Below, piece after piece: positions 1 through 8,295 of a stretch of 17,271 nucleotides of DNA. Under the pieces are notes generated by a model, which was not told the origin of the DNA, did no database searches, and saw only the letters and a list, made by a program, of their open reading frames with translations. This DNA comes from Candidatus Fermentibacteraceae bacterium. Lineage in GTDB: Bacteria; Fermentibacterota; Fermentibacteria; Fermentibacterales; JCC-6. How positions within the stretch are numbered: the first letter of the stretch is position 1; each line of letters opens with the position of its first letter. The DNA lies in contig JAGGYZ010000332.1 of the NCBI GenBank assembly GCA_021162285.1, forward strand, positions 1 through 17,271, in the 5' to 3' direction. The position numbers were made by a program, and so were the translations under genes.

Positions 1-141
1 CCACATATATCGCACTTCCAGGACATTATCTTCTCCCTTGTTGTTTCAAATATAAGAGGAACATATAGCACAATCCCCGCAAAAAATCAAGCTGGAACCA
101 TATTCAACGCAAATTGTATATATTGCGCTGGCAAACTTCGT

Positions 142-494
142 GGGGGCGACTGGTCTCGACGGGTACGGAAGTGATTCCGCAGGAGCATGCCGAGGTTCCA
201 CCGGCCTCGTTAAAAAGGTGGAAATAGAAATAATTGCCGCATAAATAGCGACAGCTGCCCTCAAGATGGGCAGTCGTTCCTCCAGGTTGTGTCTTCGGAC
301 CTGGAAGGGGCGTCGATCAGAAGACTGGCCGCCAACCCGTGTTTCCCGGGGGAATCGGCGAGATCAATGGGAACTGGCCCGATGGCGGAGGTCCGCAGCC
401 AACCGGAGGGCGAGAAAAACAAGGCGGACTATGCATGTAGTGCCTGCCGAGTCCCCGTGACCGGACGCGGGTTCGAATCCCGCCGCCTCCACCA
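142..494 (+). ncRNA. ssrA: Transfer-messenger RNA (tmRNA), one-piece
   Basis: tmRNA rescues stalled ribosomes: it is charged with alanine, enters the A site with SmpB and supplies a short reading frame that tags the peptide for proteolysis. Seen here: 5' and 3' ends form a 7-bp acceptor stem (142-148 with 484-490) whose third pair is G-U, the alanyl-tRNA synthetase signal. Discriminator A491 is followed by an encoded CCA, and a T arm with TTCGAAT lies at 472-478. The conserved segment GACTGGTCTCGACGGG follows the 5' end. PK1 is clear: CGAGG 191-195 pairs with CCTCG 205-209, and TTCCACC 196-202 pairs with GGTGGAA 217-223. The next strong hairpin (CTGCCC 255-260 with GGGCAG 268-273) fits P5. 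The length of 353 nt is normal. Odd point: only about 20 nt separate PK1 from the stop UAA at 242-244, so the tag frame is very short (see findings). The antisense reading frame over the 3' end is a shadow. Confidence 0.93.
472..494 (+). repeat. att-like site in the tmRNA 3' end (left copy)
   Basis: This is the last 23 nt of the tmRNA, from the T loop to CCA. It recurs with one mismatch at 7913-7935 in the same orientation. tmRNA and tRNA 3' ends are classic attB sites for tyrosine-recombinase integrative elements: integration leaves an intact gene at one end and a partial 3' copy at the other. The duplication is seen; its origin by integration is inference. Confidence 0.55.
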
Positions 495-744
495 TCATCA
501 AGCCTGTAACATCTAGTCAACCATGCAGTTGCGGCCATTGCTGTCGCCCAAGGACAAGGCGTTGCACGTTTCCCGCCGCCTTATCAAACATGAACTGGGT
601 GTACAGTGTGCATTCCATCCTGAAAAACTCTTAAGATCAGATGCTGGTTTCACGAAATGCATGAAGTGCAAATCAAGGGTATGCATTCGTAAATTAGTGG
701 CATCTGGAAAGATGAATGTTAGTAAACTAGGCATTTGTAGGGTG

Positions 745-772
745 TTGACATAAGAAAAAGCAGCAATAATCA
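745..772 (+). promoter_or_regulatory. Sigma70-type promoter of the C25 peptidase gene
   Basis: A consensus -35 TTGACA (745-750) is followed 16 nt later by TAATCA (767-772), giving a leader of about 70 nt to the chosen ATG at 849. The stretch 495-744 before it holds no convincing gene. An open frame at 523-753 lacks a Shine-Dalgarno site and runs through the -35 box. Confidence 0.5.
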
Positions 773-848
773 TATTAGTTCATGTAATAAGGTAAGTTTC
801 AACCAAAGCATTATCACTGATTACACTATGGGAAAAGGAATGCATGAC

Positions 849-3800
849 ATGAACTGGAAAAGAAGATTTGTTGTGATAACTCAGTTGCTGATTCTGGTTT
901 GTCTTCCTGTCAAGGCACAGGCAGGAATTAATATCGATCCTTGCATCAGCTGTTCGGATGTTGAAACGACACAACTTGTTGTGGATGATGTAGTGTATGA
1001 TCTAATCACCGTTAATGGATATCAGGATTACACGGCAAATGCTGTTCCCGGAGATCCCCTTATTCCATCCAGAGCCCTTAACTACCTGCTTCCAACTGAT
1101 CAGCAGATTGATGAAGTAGAAATAGTGTCCATGGAATGGGATACAATTCCAGGCTCCTTCTACCTTTATCCAGTTCAGAGCGGAAGCATGGAGGATACAA
1201 CATTCACTCCTCCGAATCCAGATGTTTATCTTTCAGAAAGCCACTGGCCTGAATCCCCCGTTGAGGTTCTTGCGCAGAGCGGAATGATGGGTGTGGGTGT
1301 AGCTACAATATCTACCACACCAGTGAGGTACATCCCTGCCGACAGCATGCTTCTGGCACTGACTGAGCTAACACTTTCAATACAATACGGAACAGCTCAG
1401 TTTGAGGTGGTCGTACCAGTATCGGAAACAGACTGGAGCTATACGAACAGAATCCAGGGCATTCTCGCTTCAGTTCAGAACCCTGAGGACTATGCCTGGG
1501 ATGCATTGAACACGGCACGCAGGGATCTCGATAACCAGACAGGTCCCCTTGCGATCACTGAAACCCCCTCACCCAACGGTGATGGTGTCGACTTCGTAAT
1601 CATCACTACCGAGTCGCTTGAAGATGCTTGGCAGGAACTTGCCGACATAAGGACCAGACAGGGCATCATCACGGTTGTGCGAACAGTGGAATGGATCGAG
1701 TCCGAGTACAACGGCTGTGATACCCAGGAAAAGATGAAGAGCTTCCTTGCAGACGCTTACGAGTTCTGGGGAACTGGTGTGGTTCTTCTCGGTGGAGATC
1801 ATGAACTAGTTCCGTCGAGAGTATGCAAGGCGAACGACTATGGTTCGAAAGTCAATTATCCCTGTGATTCCTATTACGCAGATGTTGATGAAAGTGATGC
1901 GTGGCAGAACGTAGGGGGATACTGGTATCAGCAATCCTTGGCTATCCAGCTTGAAGTTAGCATTGGAAGAGTGCCAGCTGACAATCCTGAGATGGTTGAG
2001 TTGTTCATCGATAAGCTTCTTGTCTACGAGAATCCATCATCATTACCAGCGGGATTCGGAAGATCCGCGTTGCTCATTGGAGACTCCTCAGGATCAGCTG
2101 GCGATGGAGCTGGGGCCTGGAGATGCGAAGCTTTGAACCAGGCACTCATATCAGCCGGGGTTGCGCCTGGGAGTTCAGGTCCAGGACAATATCTGAATGA
2201 GATAACAGAGCTTTACTGGCCTGCTACTGGATCAACTTGGAGCGGAGAGGAACTTACAAGAATATCGGCTATCAATGCGATAAATGAGGGTCAGAACATC
2301 ATCTTCCACATTGCGCATTCAGGAACACACCAACTGGGTACTCAATCTGCTGTTTCCCTCAGGCAGTATTTGACTGAGGGTGATATGCAAGACCTTGATA
2401 ATACCGGAATGCCAGGAATACTAATCTCCTGCGGCTGCTGGCCCGGTCATTTTGAGGGAACCGAGTGCATTCTCGAAAGAGGTCTTTTTTACTCTGACGA
2501 GGCTGGTCTTATTGCCGGAATGGGTTTTGCCAGGAGCGGTGGATGGGATGATCCAACCTTCTTCTTCAATGAGCTTGCCAATGCACTTTATGAATATGAG
2601 CCATATCAAGTAGGTGGTACATCTTTCATAAGAATTGGACCATACATGCATCTCGGCGACTGTTACAGACACATGATGAACAGTATAACCAGTCAAGGCA
2701 ACGAAAGGTTCATGAACCTCCTTGGGGATCCATCCATGTTCGTATGGAGGGGAAATCCCCTTCGGCCTACTGTGATTGCGCCTTTAGAGGTAACTGCGGG
2801 TGCTTTCAGCGTGACTATTCAAGTGAAGTCACTAGGCTTTGGTCTTCCAAGGACTAAGGTCTGCCTTTACAAGGAAAACGAGCTATTTGCCATTGGTACA
2901 ACTGACCAGAGTGGATACGTAACATTTTACGGCATCCATGCCGCGACTCCCGGCGAGATAACTGTAACAGTCATAAAGAGGAAAGCCGGCATCGACATTG
3001 CGAACTATTTGCCAGCAACCGCTTCAATCGAGGTGGAACAGAGCACAGACGCAGTCCTTACGCTGAGTGCTCTTGATGTTGATGATGATAATGCCTTTGG
3101 TTCCTTCGGCAATGACGATGAGGAAGTCAATCCAGGGGAAACGATCATGCTTGATCTGGTCGTTGACAATACTGGTCAGAATCCAGCGACAACTGCAACA
3201 GCTGTCTTAAGCATTGTATCCGGTACTGACCAGATAGCGAATCAGATCGACATGACCGAATCCCTTCTTACGGTACCTACCGGTGTTACTACGTACACCA
3301 ATGCCTTTGCTCTTCAGATCGCAGATGATGTAGAACCCGGCAGTGATCCTGTGATCCTTCAGGTTGCCTTCTCGTATGATCAGGGCAGCATCAGTTATCC
3401 TGCGGACTTCAGAGTGCTTGTTGGGGAGACGGATCTTCCGGTTCGGACGATGACAATAGCCCAGGGAGACCCGCTGATCATAAACATAGACAACATGTTC
3501 CTGACGAATGCAGGTCTCGGTAACCTTGAGGACGTTGAAGTCACTTTCACCAATGCAGAGGGTGGAGTAACATTCACTGGCGACCTAAGCGAATCGTTCG
3601 GGGACTTGGCCAACGGCTCCGGGGAAGAGGTCGAAGATGGTATCAGAGCAACCCTGAGGAACCCTTCCGGCTGCTGGAATCCAATTACTGCGGAAGCGAC
3701 CTTTGATCTTGAGATATCTCACAGATGGGGTTCTGAAACGATCACTGCGAATGCCTACGAAGTTCTTCAGCAGGGTACGGTAGAACCTCCGGACAACAGC

Positions 3801-6191
3801 TCTTTGAGCATCCTGAGTCTGACTGATGATATGATCTCATACGAATGGGGATCCACAACAGCTATAGAATCCGGCTGGTACCTGTGGAAAAGAGCTTCAG
3901 GCGCTGTTAACTGGACAAGGGTGAACACCTTTCCTCTTGACGGGGCACTTCGTCACGGTCTGATCGATGACCTTGTCAGCGGTACTGAGTATTCCGTTGG
4001 AGTTTCGGTAATTGGTGATGAGGGTCAGGAAAGCTCCATTGCCAGCATCAGCACATCCACGACTTGTGGCGAAGTTGCAGGCTGGCCGGTGTATCTTGAC
4101 GGAAGCACAGGAACCGGTCCTGCGATCTGTGACATCGATAGTGATAACATCAATGAAGTTATTGCCGCCACATCGGCTGGCAGCGTTTACATCATAGAAG
4201 GCGATGGTACTGCAACGCGAATCTATGATTCTCCTTATCTCTTTTCCGGAGTGGCAATCGGTGATGTGCATGCTGGTGGAAGGGATGAGATCGTTGTTTC
4301 TGGATGGGACTACGATATGGGGCAGACAGGAAAAAAGGCAGTTGTTGTTGTCCTCACTTGGAGTGGGACAAACTGGACTGGAGCAGAACTAAATGCCTCA
4401 ACAGGCGGTGATCAGCGGATCCATGAGAACTTGAGTGTTCCGGTACTTTTCAATGCCAACAATTCCGGTGACCTTGAGATCGCACTGAGAACATTTAACG
4501 GTCCTTATGATGGATCGCAGTATTCTTGGCTGTATGTATGGGAGTATGCGAACAGCCAGTGGGGGCAGATGAACGGCTTCCCCAAAACCTTTTCTGAAGC
4601 GGAATGGGATTTCGCTCCACCAGTTTACATCGGAGACACTGATTCGGACAACTATCCTGAGCTAGTCGTTTCAAAGGGCACCGAAATCCTGTACTGGGTT
4701 GAACCGGGAACAGGTCAGAATGCAACCTGGAATGTCGGTTCTGAATTCCCGGCATCTTACTCCGGCACTACAATGAACTGGAATCTTGGGCAATCCCTTA
4801 TAGCCGCAGTCAGGGAGGGTTCAACAACGAAGCTGATCGTAGTGGGAAGGCACAATACAGCAACACCAAATGTATCATCAGGATACTACTCAACGGCCTG
4901 TTTGAATGCGAGTAATGGAGGCAGTGGCTTTTGGCAGACAAGTGTCAATGAGTCTTGGGATCCGTGGGGAGTTTTCGGTGGGCCTGCAATTGGAGATATC
5001 GATGGTGATAATGATCTGGATATCGCAAATGTCTGGATGCCAAAAACGTATCCTGCATATGGCATTGCTGAGTATCTCACACTTGCTGGTGGAACAGTCA
5101 CTAGGCAGACAGAAATTCCTTACTATAGGAATGGTGAAGACTATGCGATGTCTCCTGTTGTAATTGCAGGGGAAGAAGGGGATGGCCTCGCTGTGTTTGG
5201 GAGTCTTTCAACCGTATCTCACGGATCCATCTTTGAGAGTGGCTCTCCAGAAGTAATCCCAGGTTCCTCTTACTGGTCGATGGACAGGATGACGTCTTGT
5301 CCCGTAGTCGGAAACCTAGACCAGGACTCAGACCTTGAAGTGATCTTTGGGGACGACTCCGGTGTGCTGTACGCGCTAGACATGAACCTTAGCCCGTCGT
5401 CAGCGGACTGGCCAATGCTTCAGCATGACCTTCAGAGAACGGGATACTTCAATTTCACGGCCAGGGGTGGACTCGACACTTCGCTGGACTTACAGATCGT
5501 GGATGTTTCATCGGAAACCGCCTCTGTTCTTTCCCTGGGCAACAGGGCAGTTACAGTAGATGTAGCGATCACCGGAAGCGGCCATACAGACTGCAGTGCC
5601 GAAAGAGCCCCTGTTCCCGAACCGAACATGAATGCACCTGTGACAGTTGAACCAGGCACTACCTTGGCAAGGATTCAAACCAGCAACAGCAGCAGCTTCC
5701 ACGTGAGCTCGGAGGAGTACGTATCTGTGGTGGTGTTCAGCGGAAGCCGACTTATAAGCATGAAGCGCATTCCTCTGGTCGATGGACGTTCATCAGTTGC
5801 ATTGAGTCTTTCGGAAGATGATCTGAATGGCGAGGTAACTGTTGCTGTGGATCCTTTCGGAGAGTATCAGGAGGCTGACGAATCGAACAACACCCTTACC
5901 ATAGCCAGCGCTGGCATCTTTCCGATAGAGGAGATCTCCATCCAATCAGCATCCGATTGCATCAGGATAAGTATTCCTGCAGGGGCTCTTTCTCATGAGG
6001 ATGCAGAAGCGATGTTGTTCTCCATCGATGGCAGACTGGTAAGCTCGTGCAGAGCAGAGATTAGTTCAGGCGAAGGTTGCTCGTTGAATCTTACGAACGG
6101 AGACGGGTCACTCCCCTTCGGCTGCTATGTTATACTTCTGAAAGACGGCGAAGACCTCGTTCTCAGGAGAAAGGTCTTGGTGATAGACTGA
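849..6191 (+). CDS. Secreted C25 (gingipain-like) cysteine peptidase, multidomain
   Basis: A predicted 1780-residue exported cysteine endopeptidase. ATG 849 is chosen because AAAGGAA (834-840) lies 8 nt upstream and the protein then starts with a clean signal peptide (MNWKRR, hydrophobic core, AQA|GI near residue 25); in-frame ATGs at 828 and 840 are worse placed. Order: signal; C25-type propeptide (about 30-180); peptidase domain (about 247-635) with catalytic His in IAHSGTH (H490) and Cys in SCGCWPGHF (C530, matching the family's C-x-x-G-x-F); Ig-like and CARDB-like beta domains; fibronectin III-like domain (about 978-1072); FG-GAP propeller with calcium-type loops such as DIDSDNINE and DIDGDNDLD (about 1078-1537); CARDB-like (about 1541-1690); C-terminal sorting-type domain (LFSIDGRLV ... 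GCYVILL ... RRKVLV). In FCB bacteria such C-termini go with type IX-like secretion, which is inference here. It overlaps the next gene by one base (TGATG), so the two are probably co-translated. Likely role: extracellular protein degradation. Confidence 0.87.
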   Translation: MNWKRRFVVITQLLILVCLPVKAQAGINIDPCISCSDVETTQLVVDDVVYDLITVNGYQDYTANAVPGDPLIPSRALNYLLPTDQQIDEVEIVSMEWDTIPGSFYLYPVQSGSMEDTTFTPPNPDVYLSESHWPESPVEVLAQSGMMGVGVATISTTPVRYIPADSMLLALTELTLSIQYGTAQFEVVVPVSETDWSYTNRIQGILASVQNPEDYAWDALNTARRDLDNQTGPLAITETPSPNGDGVDFVIITTESLEDAWQELADIRTRQGIITVVRTVEWIESEYNGCDTQEKMKSFLADAYEFWGTGVVLLGGDHELVPSRVCKANDYGSKVNYPCDSYYADVDESDAWQNVGGYWYQQSLAIQLEVSIGRVPADNPEMVELFIDKLLVYENPSSLPAGFGRSALLIGDSSGSAGDGAGAWRCEALNQALISAGVAPGSSGPGQYLNEITELYWPATGSTWSGEELTRISAINAINEGQNIIFHIAHSGTHQLGTQSAVSLRQYLTEGDMQDLDNTGMPGILISCGCWPGHFEGTECILERGLFYSDEAGLIAGMGFARSGGWDDPTFFFNELANALYEYEPYQVGGTSFIRIGPYMHLGDCYRHMMNSITSQGNERFMNLLGDPSMFVWRGNPLRPTVIAPLEVTAGAFSVTIQVKSLGFGLPRTKVCLYKENELFAIGTTDQSGYVTFYGIHAATPGEITVTVIKRKAGIDIANYLPATASIEVEQSTDAVLTLSALDVDDDNAFGSFGNDDEEVNPGETIMLDLVVDNTGQNPATTATAVLSIVSGTDQIANQIDMTESLLTVPTGVTTYTNAFALQIADDVEPGSDPVILQVAFSYDQGSISYPADFRVLVGETDLPVRTMTIAQGDPLIINIDNMFLTNAGLGNLEDVEVTFTNAEGGVTFTGDLSESFGDLANGSGEEVEDGIRATLRNPSGCWNPITAEATFDLEISHRWGSETITANAYEVLQQGTVEPPDNSSLSILSLTDDMISYEWGSTTAIESGWYLWKRASGAVNWTRVNTFPLDGALRHGLIDDLVSGTEYSVGVSVIGDEGQESSIASISTSTTCGEVAGWPVYLDGSTGTGPAICDIDSDNINEVIAATSAGSVYIIEGDGTATRIYDSPYLFSGVAIGDVHAGGRDEIVVSGWDYDMGQTGKKAVVVVLTWSGTNWTGAELNASTGGDQRIHENLSVPVLFNANNSGDLEIALRTFNGPYDGSQYSWLYVWEYANSQWGQMNGFPKTFSEAEWDFAPPVYIGDTDSDNYPELVVSKGTEILYWVEPGTGQNATWNVGSEFPASYSGTTMNWNLGQSLIAAVREGSTTKLIVVGRHNTATPNVSSGYYSTACLNASNGGSGFWQTSVNESWDPWGVFGGPAIGDIDGDNDLDIANVWMPKTYPAYGIAEYLTLAGGTVTRQTEIPYYRNGEDYAMSPVVIAGEEGDGLAVFGSLSTVSHGSIFESGSPEVIPGSSYWSMDRMTSCPVVGNLDQDSDLEVIFGDDSGVLYALDMNLSPSSADWPMLQHDLQRTGYFNFTARGGLDTSLDLQIVDVSSETASVLSLGNRAVTVDVAITGSGHTDCSAERAPVPEPNMNAPVTVEPGTTLARIQTSNSSSFHVSSEEYVSVVVFSGSRLISMKRIPLVDGRSSVALSLSEDDLNGEVTVAVDPFGEYQEADESNNTLTIASAGIFPIEEISIQSASDCIRISIPAGALSHEDAEAMLFSIDGRLVSSCRAEISSGEGCSLNLTNGDGSLPFGCYVILLKDGEDLVLRRKVLVID

Positions 6192-7618
6192 TGAGAACTA
6201 CCCTTCTGCTGCCGGCAATGACATTGCTCATTGCCGGCGCTGTCCGGGCTTCCGAAGTATTTAGCATGGAGCCGGATTGGACATATCCAGTAACAGGTTT
6301 ACACATCCCTTTGCGCATAGCAGCAGCCTGTATTGATGAAGATGCTTTCCCTGACCTGGTCGTGGGGAATACTTGGCTGGACAACTTCACCGTGTTCTAC
6401 GGAATAGGGGACGGTACTTTCACATTGGGAGAGGAGTATGCTTCAACCAGCCCAGACTGGATTGAACTGGCAGATATAGACAACGACTGTGATATAGATC
6501 TTGTCCTGAGGACTCTTATTAATCCAACAGATTCAATAGCGGTTTACTTCAACGATGGGACAGGTCTGTTCGGGAGTCCAGTTAAGTCCCCTGGTCCATG
6601 GGGAGAAAAGGACTTTGCCGTCTTTTGTGTCGACTACATTAACAATGATCCATGTTTAGATCTTGTATCAATACGGACATCTGAGTATGTCTACGCCATG
6701 TTCGGTGACGGTACCGGCAGTTTCACATCCGAGCTTATCTTCACAGCTGAGGATGAGCCTATATATGGAATAAATTGCGGCGATGTCGATAATGACAGTG
6801 ATGTGGATATCGTTCTGATTTGCTGGGGGAGACTTTGTGTCCTTCTTAACGATGGGGATGGATCATTTACTAGCAATGGTTATTACGAGGGATTTGCCAA
6901 TGAAGATCATGGTTCTCTCGGCATCGGATTTCTTGACTCCGATGACCTTCCAGATATTGCCACCATGCCTGGAGCTTCATATGGAGACTATTCCGTGTAC
7001 TCTTTCCTTGGTGATGGAACCGGAGGGTTTGCAGTGTTTGGGTGGTGGATTGATTTAGGCATTGCACACTATCAGGCAAGCATTGATGACTATGATCTTG
7101 ATGGTTTCAATGATGCCTTTTTTACCGGTGGTGGTGGGAATCTACTAATGCTTGGAGATGGAACCGGCAATCTGCAGTTTGATTACTTCAACTACTACTT
7201 ATCCTATTGTCAGACAGCGGGTGTGATTGATCTCGATCTGGACGGCGATATTGACTATGTGACTGCATCACATCATTCCCCCGATCCCTTCCGGATTGAG
7301 GTATTCCTCAACAAGACCATCCAAACCGGAATTGGAGACTCCAGTACTGAATCAGCAAATGGTTCTTTGTTCCTGGAGATATCGGAGAATCCTGTTTCAG
7401 TAGCTTCGGAGGTTCATTTCTTCTTACCGGTATCCGCCAGCAGTTCGCTGACCGTCTATGACATTCACGGCAGGGAGATGGATACTATCCTGGAAGGGAT
7501 TCTTTCCGCTGGAGATCACTCTGTGGTTTGGGATGTGGTGGATTACCCCACCGGATGCTACACTCTTGTACTGCGAACGGAGACAGCATCAGTTTCCAGG
7601 AGATGCATTAGGATCTGA
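6191..7618 (+). CDS. Secreted FG-GAP/VCBS repeat protein with FlgD-like C-terminus
   Basis: A 475-residue exported protein whose ATG shares its A with the stop of the C25 peptidase gene. No good Shine-Dalgarno site is present (AAGG at 6171-6174 is about 16 nt away), so translation probably depends on coupling. An open frame extends upstream inside the preceding gene, but MRTTLLLPAMTLLIAGAVRA|SE is a proper signal peptide and fixes the start. The body is a beta-propeller of aspartate-rich FG-GAP loops: DIDNDCDIDLV, DVDNDSDVDIV, FLDSDDLPDIA, DYDLDGFNDAF and DLDLDGDIDYV. The last 80 residues form a FlgD-Ig/type-A sorting domain (SSLTVYDIHGRE ... GDHSVVWD ... PTGCYTLVLRT). No catalytic motif is visible. 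Such propellers usually bind calcium and serve in adhesion or scaffolding, so a partner or substrate-binding subunit for the upstream peptidase is a fair inference. The product is clearly secreted; its exact function is unknown. Confidence 0.85.
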   Translation: MRTTLLLPAMTLLIAGAVRASEVFSMEPDWTYPVTGLHIPLRIAAACIDEDAFPDLVVGNTWLDNFTVFYGIGDGTFTLGEEYASTSPDWIELADIDNDCDIDLVLRTLINPTDSIAVYFNDGTGLFGSPVKSPGPWGEKDFAVFCVDYINNDPCLDLVSIRTSEYVYAMFGDGTGSFTSELIFTAEDEPIYGINCGDVDNDSDVDIVLICWGRLCVLLNDGDGSFTSNGYYEGFANEDHGSLGIGFLDSDDLPDIATMPGASYGDYSVYSFLGDGTGGFAVFGWWIDLGIAHYQASIDDYDLDGFNDAFFTGGGGNLLMLGDGTGNLQFDYFNYYLSYCQTAGVIDLDLDGDIDYVTASHHSPDPFRIEVFLNKTIQTGIGDSSTESANGSLFLEISENPVSVASEVHFFLPVSASSSLTVYDIHGREMDTILEGILSAGDHSVVWDVVDYPTGCYTLVLRTETASVSRRCIRI

Positions 7619-7760
7619 TCATGTTTAGGGAGTCCAGGACTTCCATGACCATCTGAAGTCTCAGCTCACTTGGTAGCTTTTCCCAAGTCTTGATGAGAAG
7701 TTGCAGATCCAGAGGCATTGTCTGGAGGTGCACGCATATAGCACACTTTTTCTGCCAGGA
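7619..7760 (-). repeat. Dispersed repeat, copy A (decayed antisense reading frame)
   Basis: Begins right after the stop of the FG-GAP gene. On the minus strand it reads KKCAICVHLQTMPLDLQLL, then a segment with WEKLPSELR, then a stop near 7608. Copies B (from 11004) and C (from 12850) read PLDLQLV at the same place. Copy A and copy C share GCACACTTTTTC, 35 nt from a common GATCC in both. The open frame continues upstream on that strand to 7949, through the att-like site. From memory, similar short C-terminal tails with a W-x-x-LP-x-x-x-R core occur near tyrosine recombinases; I could not verify this. Probably a remnant of a mobile element's terminal gene. Confidence 0.6.
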
Positions 7761-7912
7761 ATTGTCACGGTTCTGTGGTGAAACTGTACCATTTGTGGAA
7801 TCGGAGTCTATTTGCTGATCTCCCGGATTGCATGGAACTGAGCAGGATTGTTTGGTTTCTGCTGTGGAACTGCATTGGTTCTGTCGATTGTATATTGTTG
7901 GCATCCAACAGC

Positions 7913-7935
7913 TTCGAATCCCGCCGCTTCCACCA
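7913..7935 (+). repeat. att-like partial copy of the tmRNA 3' end (right copy)
   Basis: Reads TTCGAATCCCGCCGC, then one substituted base (T for C), then TCCACCA. It matches tmRNA positions 472-494 at 22 of 23 bases, while the sequence on either side is unrelated and no tRNA or tmRNA fold can be built upstream. This is what an attR or abandoned attachment site looks like. The interval back to the tmRNA (495-7912) contains the C25 and FG-GAP genes but no integrase. Confidence 0.6.
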
Positions 7936-8028
7936 CTCTTCAACAGCATCTAAGTTATTACTAATGCACGAGTTAGGGTAATGCTCATCTTCACCAATTT
8001 CACCCTTGTGCACACATCCGACCAGATA

Positions 8029-8054
8029 TGTACACAACCGCCCAGTTGTGTACA
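8029..8054. repeat. Perfect 10-bp inverted repeat with 6-nt centre
   Basis: TGTACACAAC (8029-8038) and GTTGTGTACA (8045-8054) flank CGCCCA. There is no T-run, so a Rho-independent terminator is unlikely. It lies 94 nt past the right tmRNA-like site and about 240 nt before the DUF4062 gene. Two reasonable readings are a dimeric repressor's operator or a tyrosine-recombinase core site (10-bp arms around a 6-nt overlap). Neither is proved by sequence. Confidence 0.55.
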
Positions 8055-8069
8055 ACTGAGTGACGATGT

Positions 8070-8295
8070 ACGGAGATAGAGGTTAGGTGAAAGCCGGTTG
8101 GACTCACGGTAGAGGTGCATCCTCGAGAGGGTGCTTCCCGCAAGGGTCGCTCGGGTGTTTCATTGGCCGTATATTAGGAAACAGTGCCGGATCGGGATGG
8201 AGAATGCACTCCGGGGCTTCGTTCCGGAGTCGATCAAGGAGAGTGCGAAATCCAATTTCCTATTGGCTGGGCAGGTTGCTAAGGAAGGCGTTCTC
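8070..8295 (+). other. Hairpin-rich leader upstream of the DUF4062 gene
   Basis: This gap between the inverted repeat and ATG 8296 contains three local hairpins: GCATCC 8117-8122 with GGGTGC 8129-8134; CCC 8137-8139 with GGG 8144-8146 around a GCAA (GNRA-type) tetraloop; and ACTCCGG 8208-8214 with CCGGAGT 8224-8230. A reading frame is open in phase with the DUF4062 gene from 8131, but it has no ribosome binding site and unusual composition, so I treat it as leader. It could be a structured regulatory RNA or the remnant of another element. I recognise no riboswitch class. Confidence 0.35.

Noticed and set aside
317..538. Minus-strand frame with GGGGGIRTRVRS over the tmRNA
   Set aside because: This peptide is the well-known artefact of translating the antisense of a tRNA/tmRNA T arm and acceptor stem.
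523..753. 76-codon frame after the tmRNA with a KCMKCKSRVC stretch suggestive of a zinc finger
   Set aside because: It has no ribosome binding site, unusual composition, and runs through the -35 box of the C25 gene; the two cysteine pairs are probably chance.
6077..6190. 38-codon upstream extension of the FG-GAP protein
   Set aside because: It lies inside the C25 gene and would bury the signal peptide behind an Arg-rich stretch; ATG 6191 gives a normal exported protein.
8131..8295. 55-codon upstream extension of the DUF4062 protein
   Set aside because: No Shine-Dalgarno site and hairpin-forming sequence; AAGGAAGG precisely placed before ATG 8296 decides the start.
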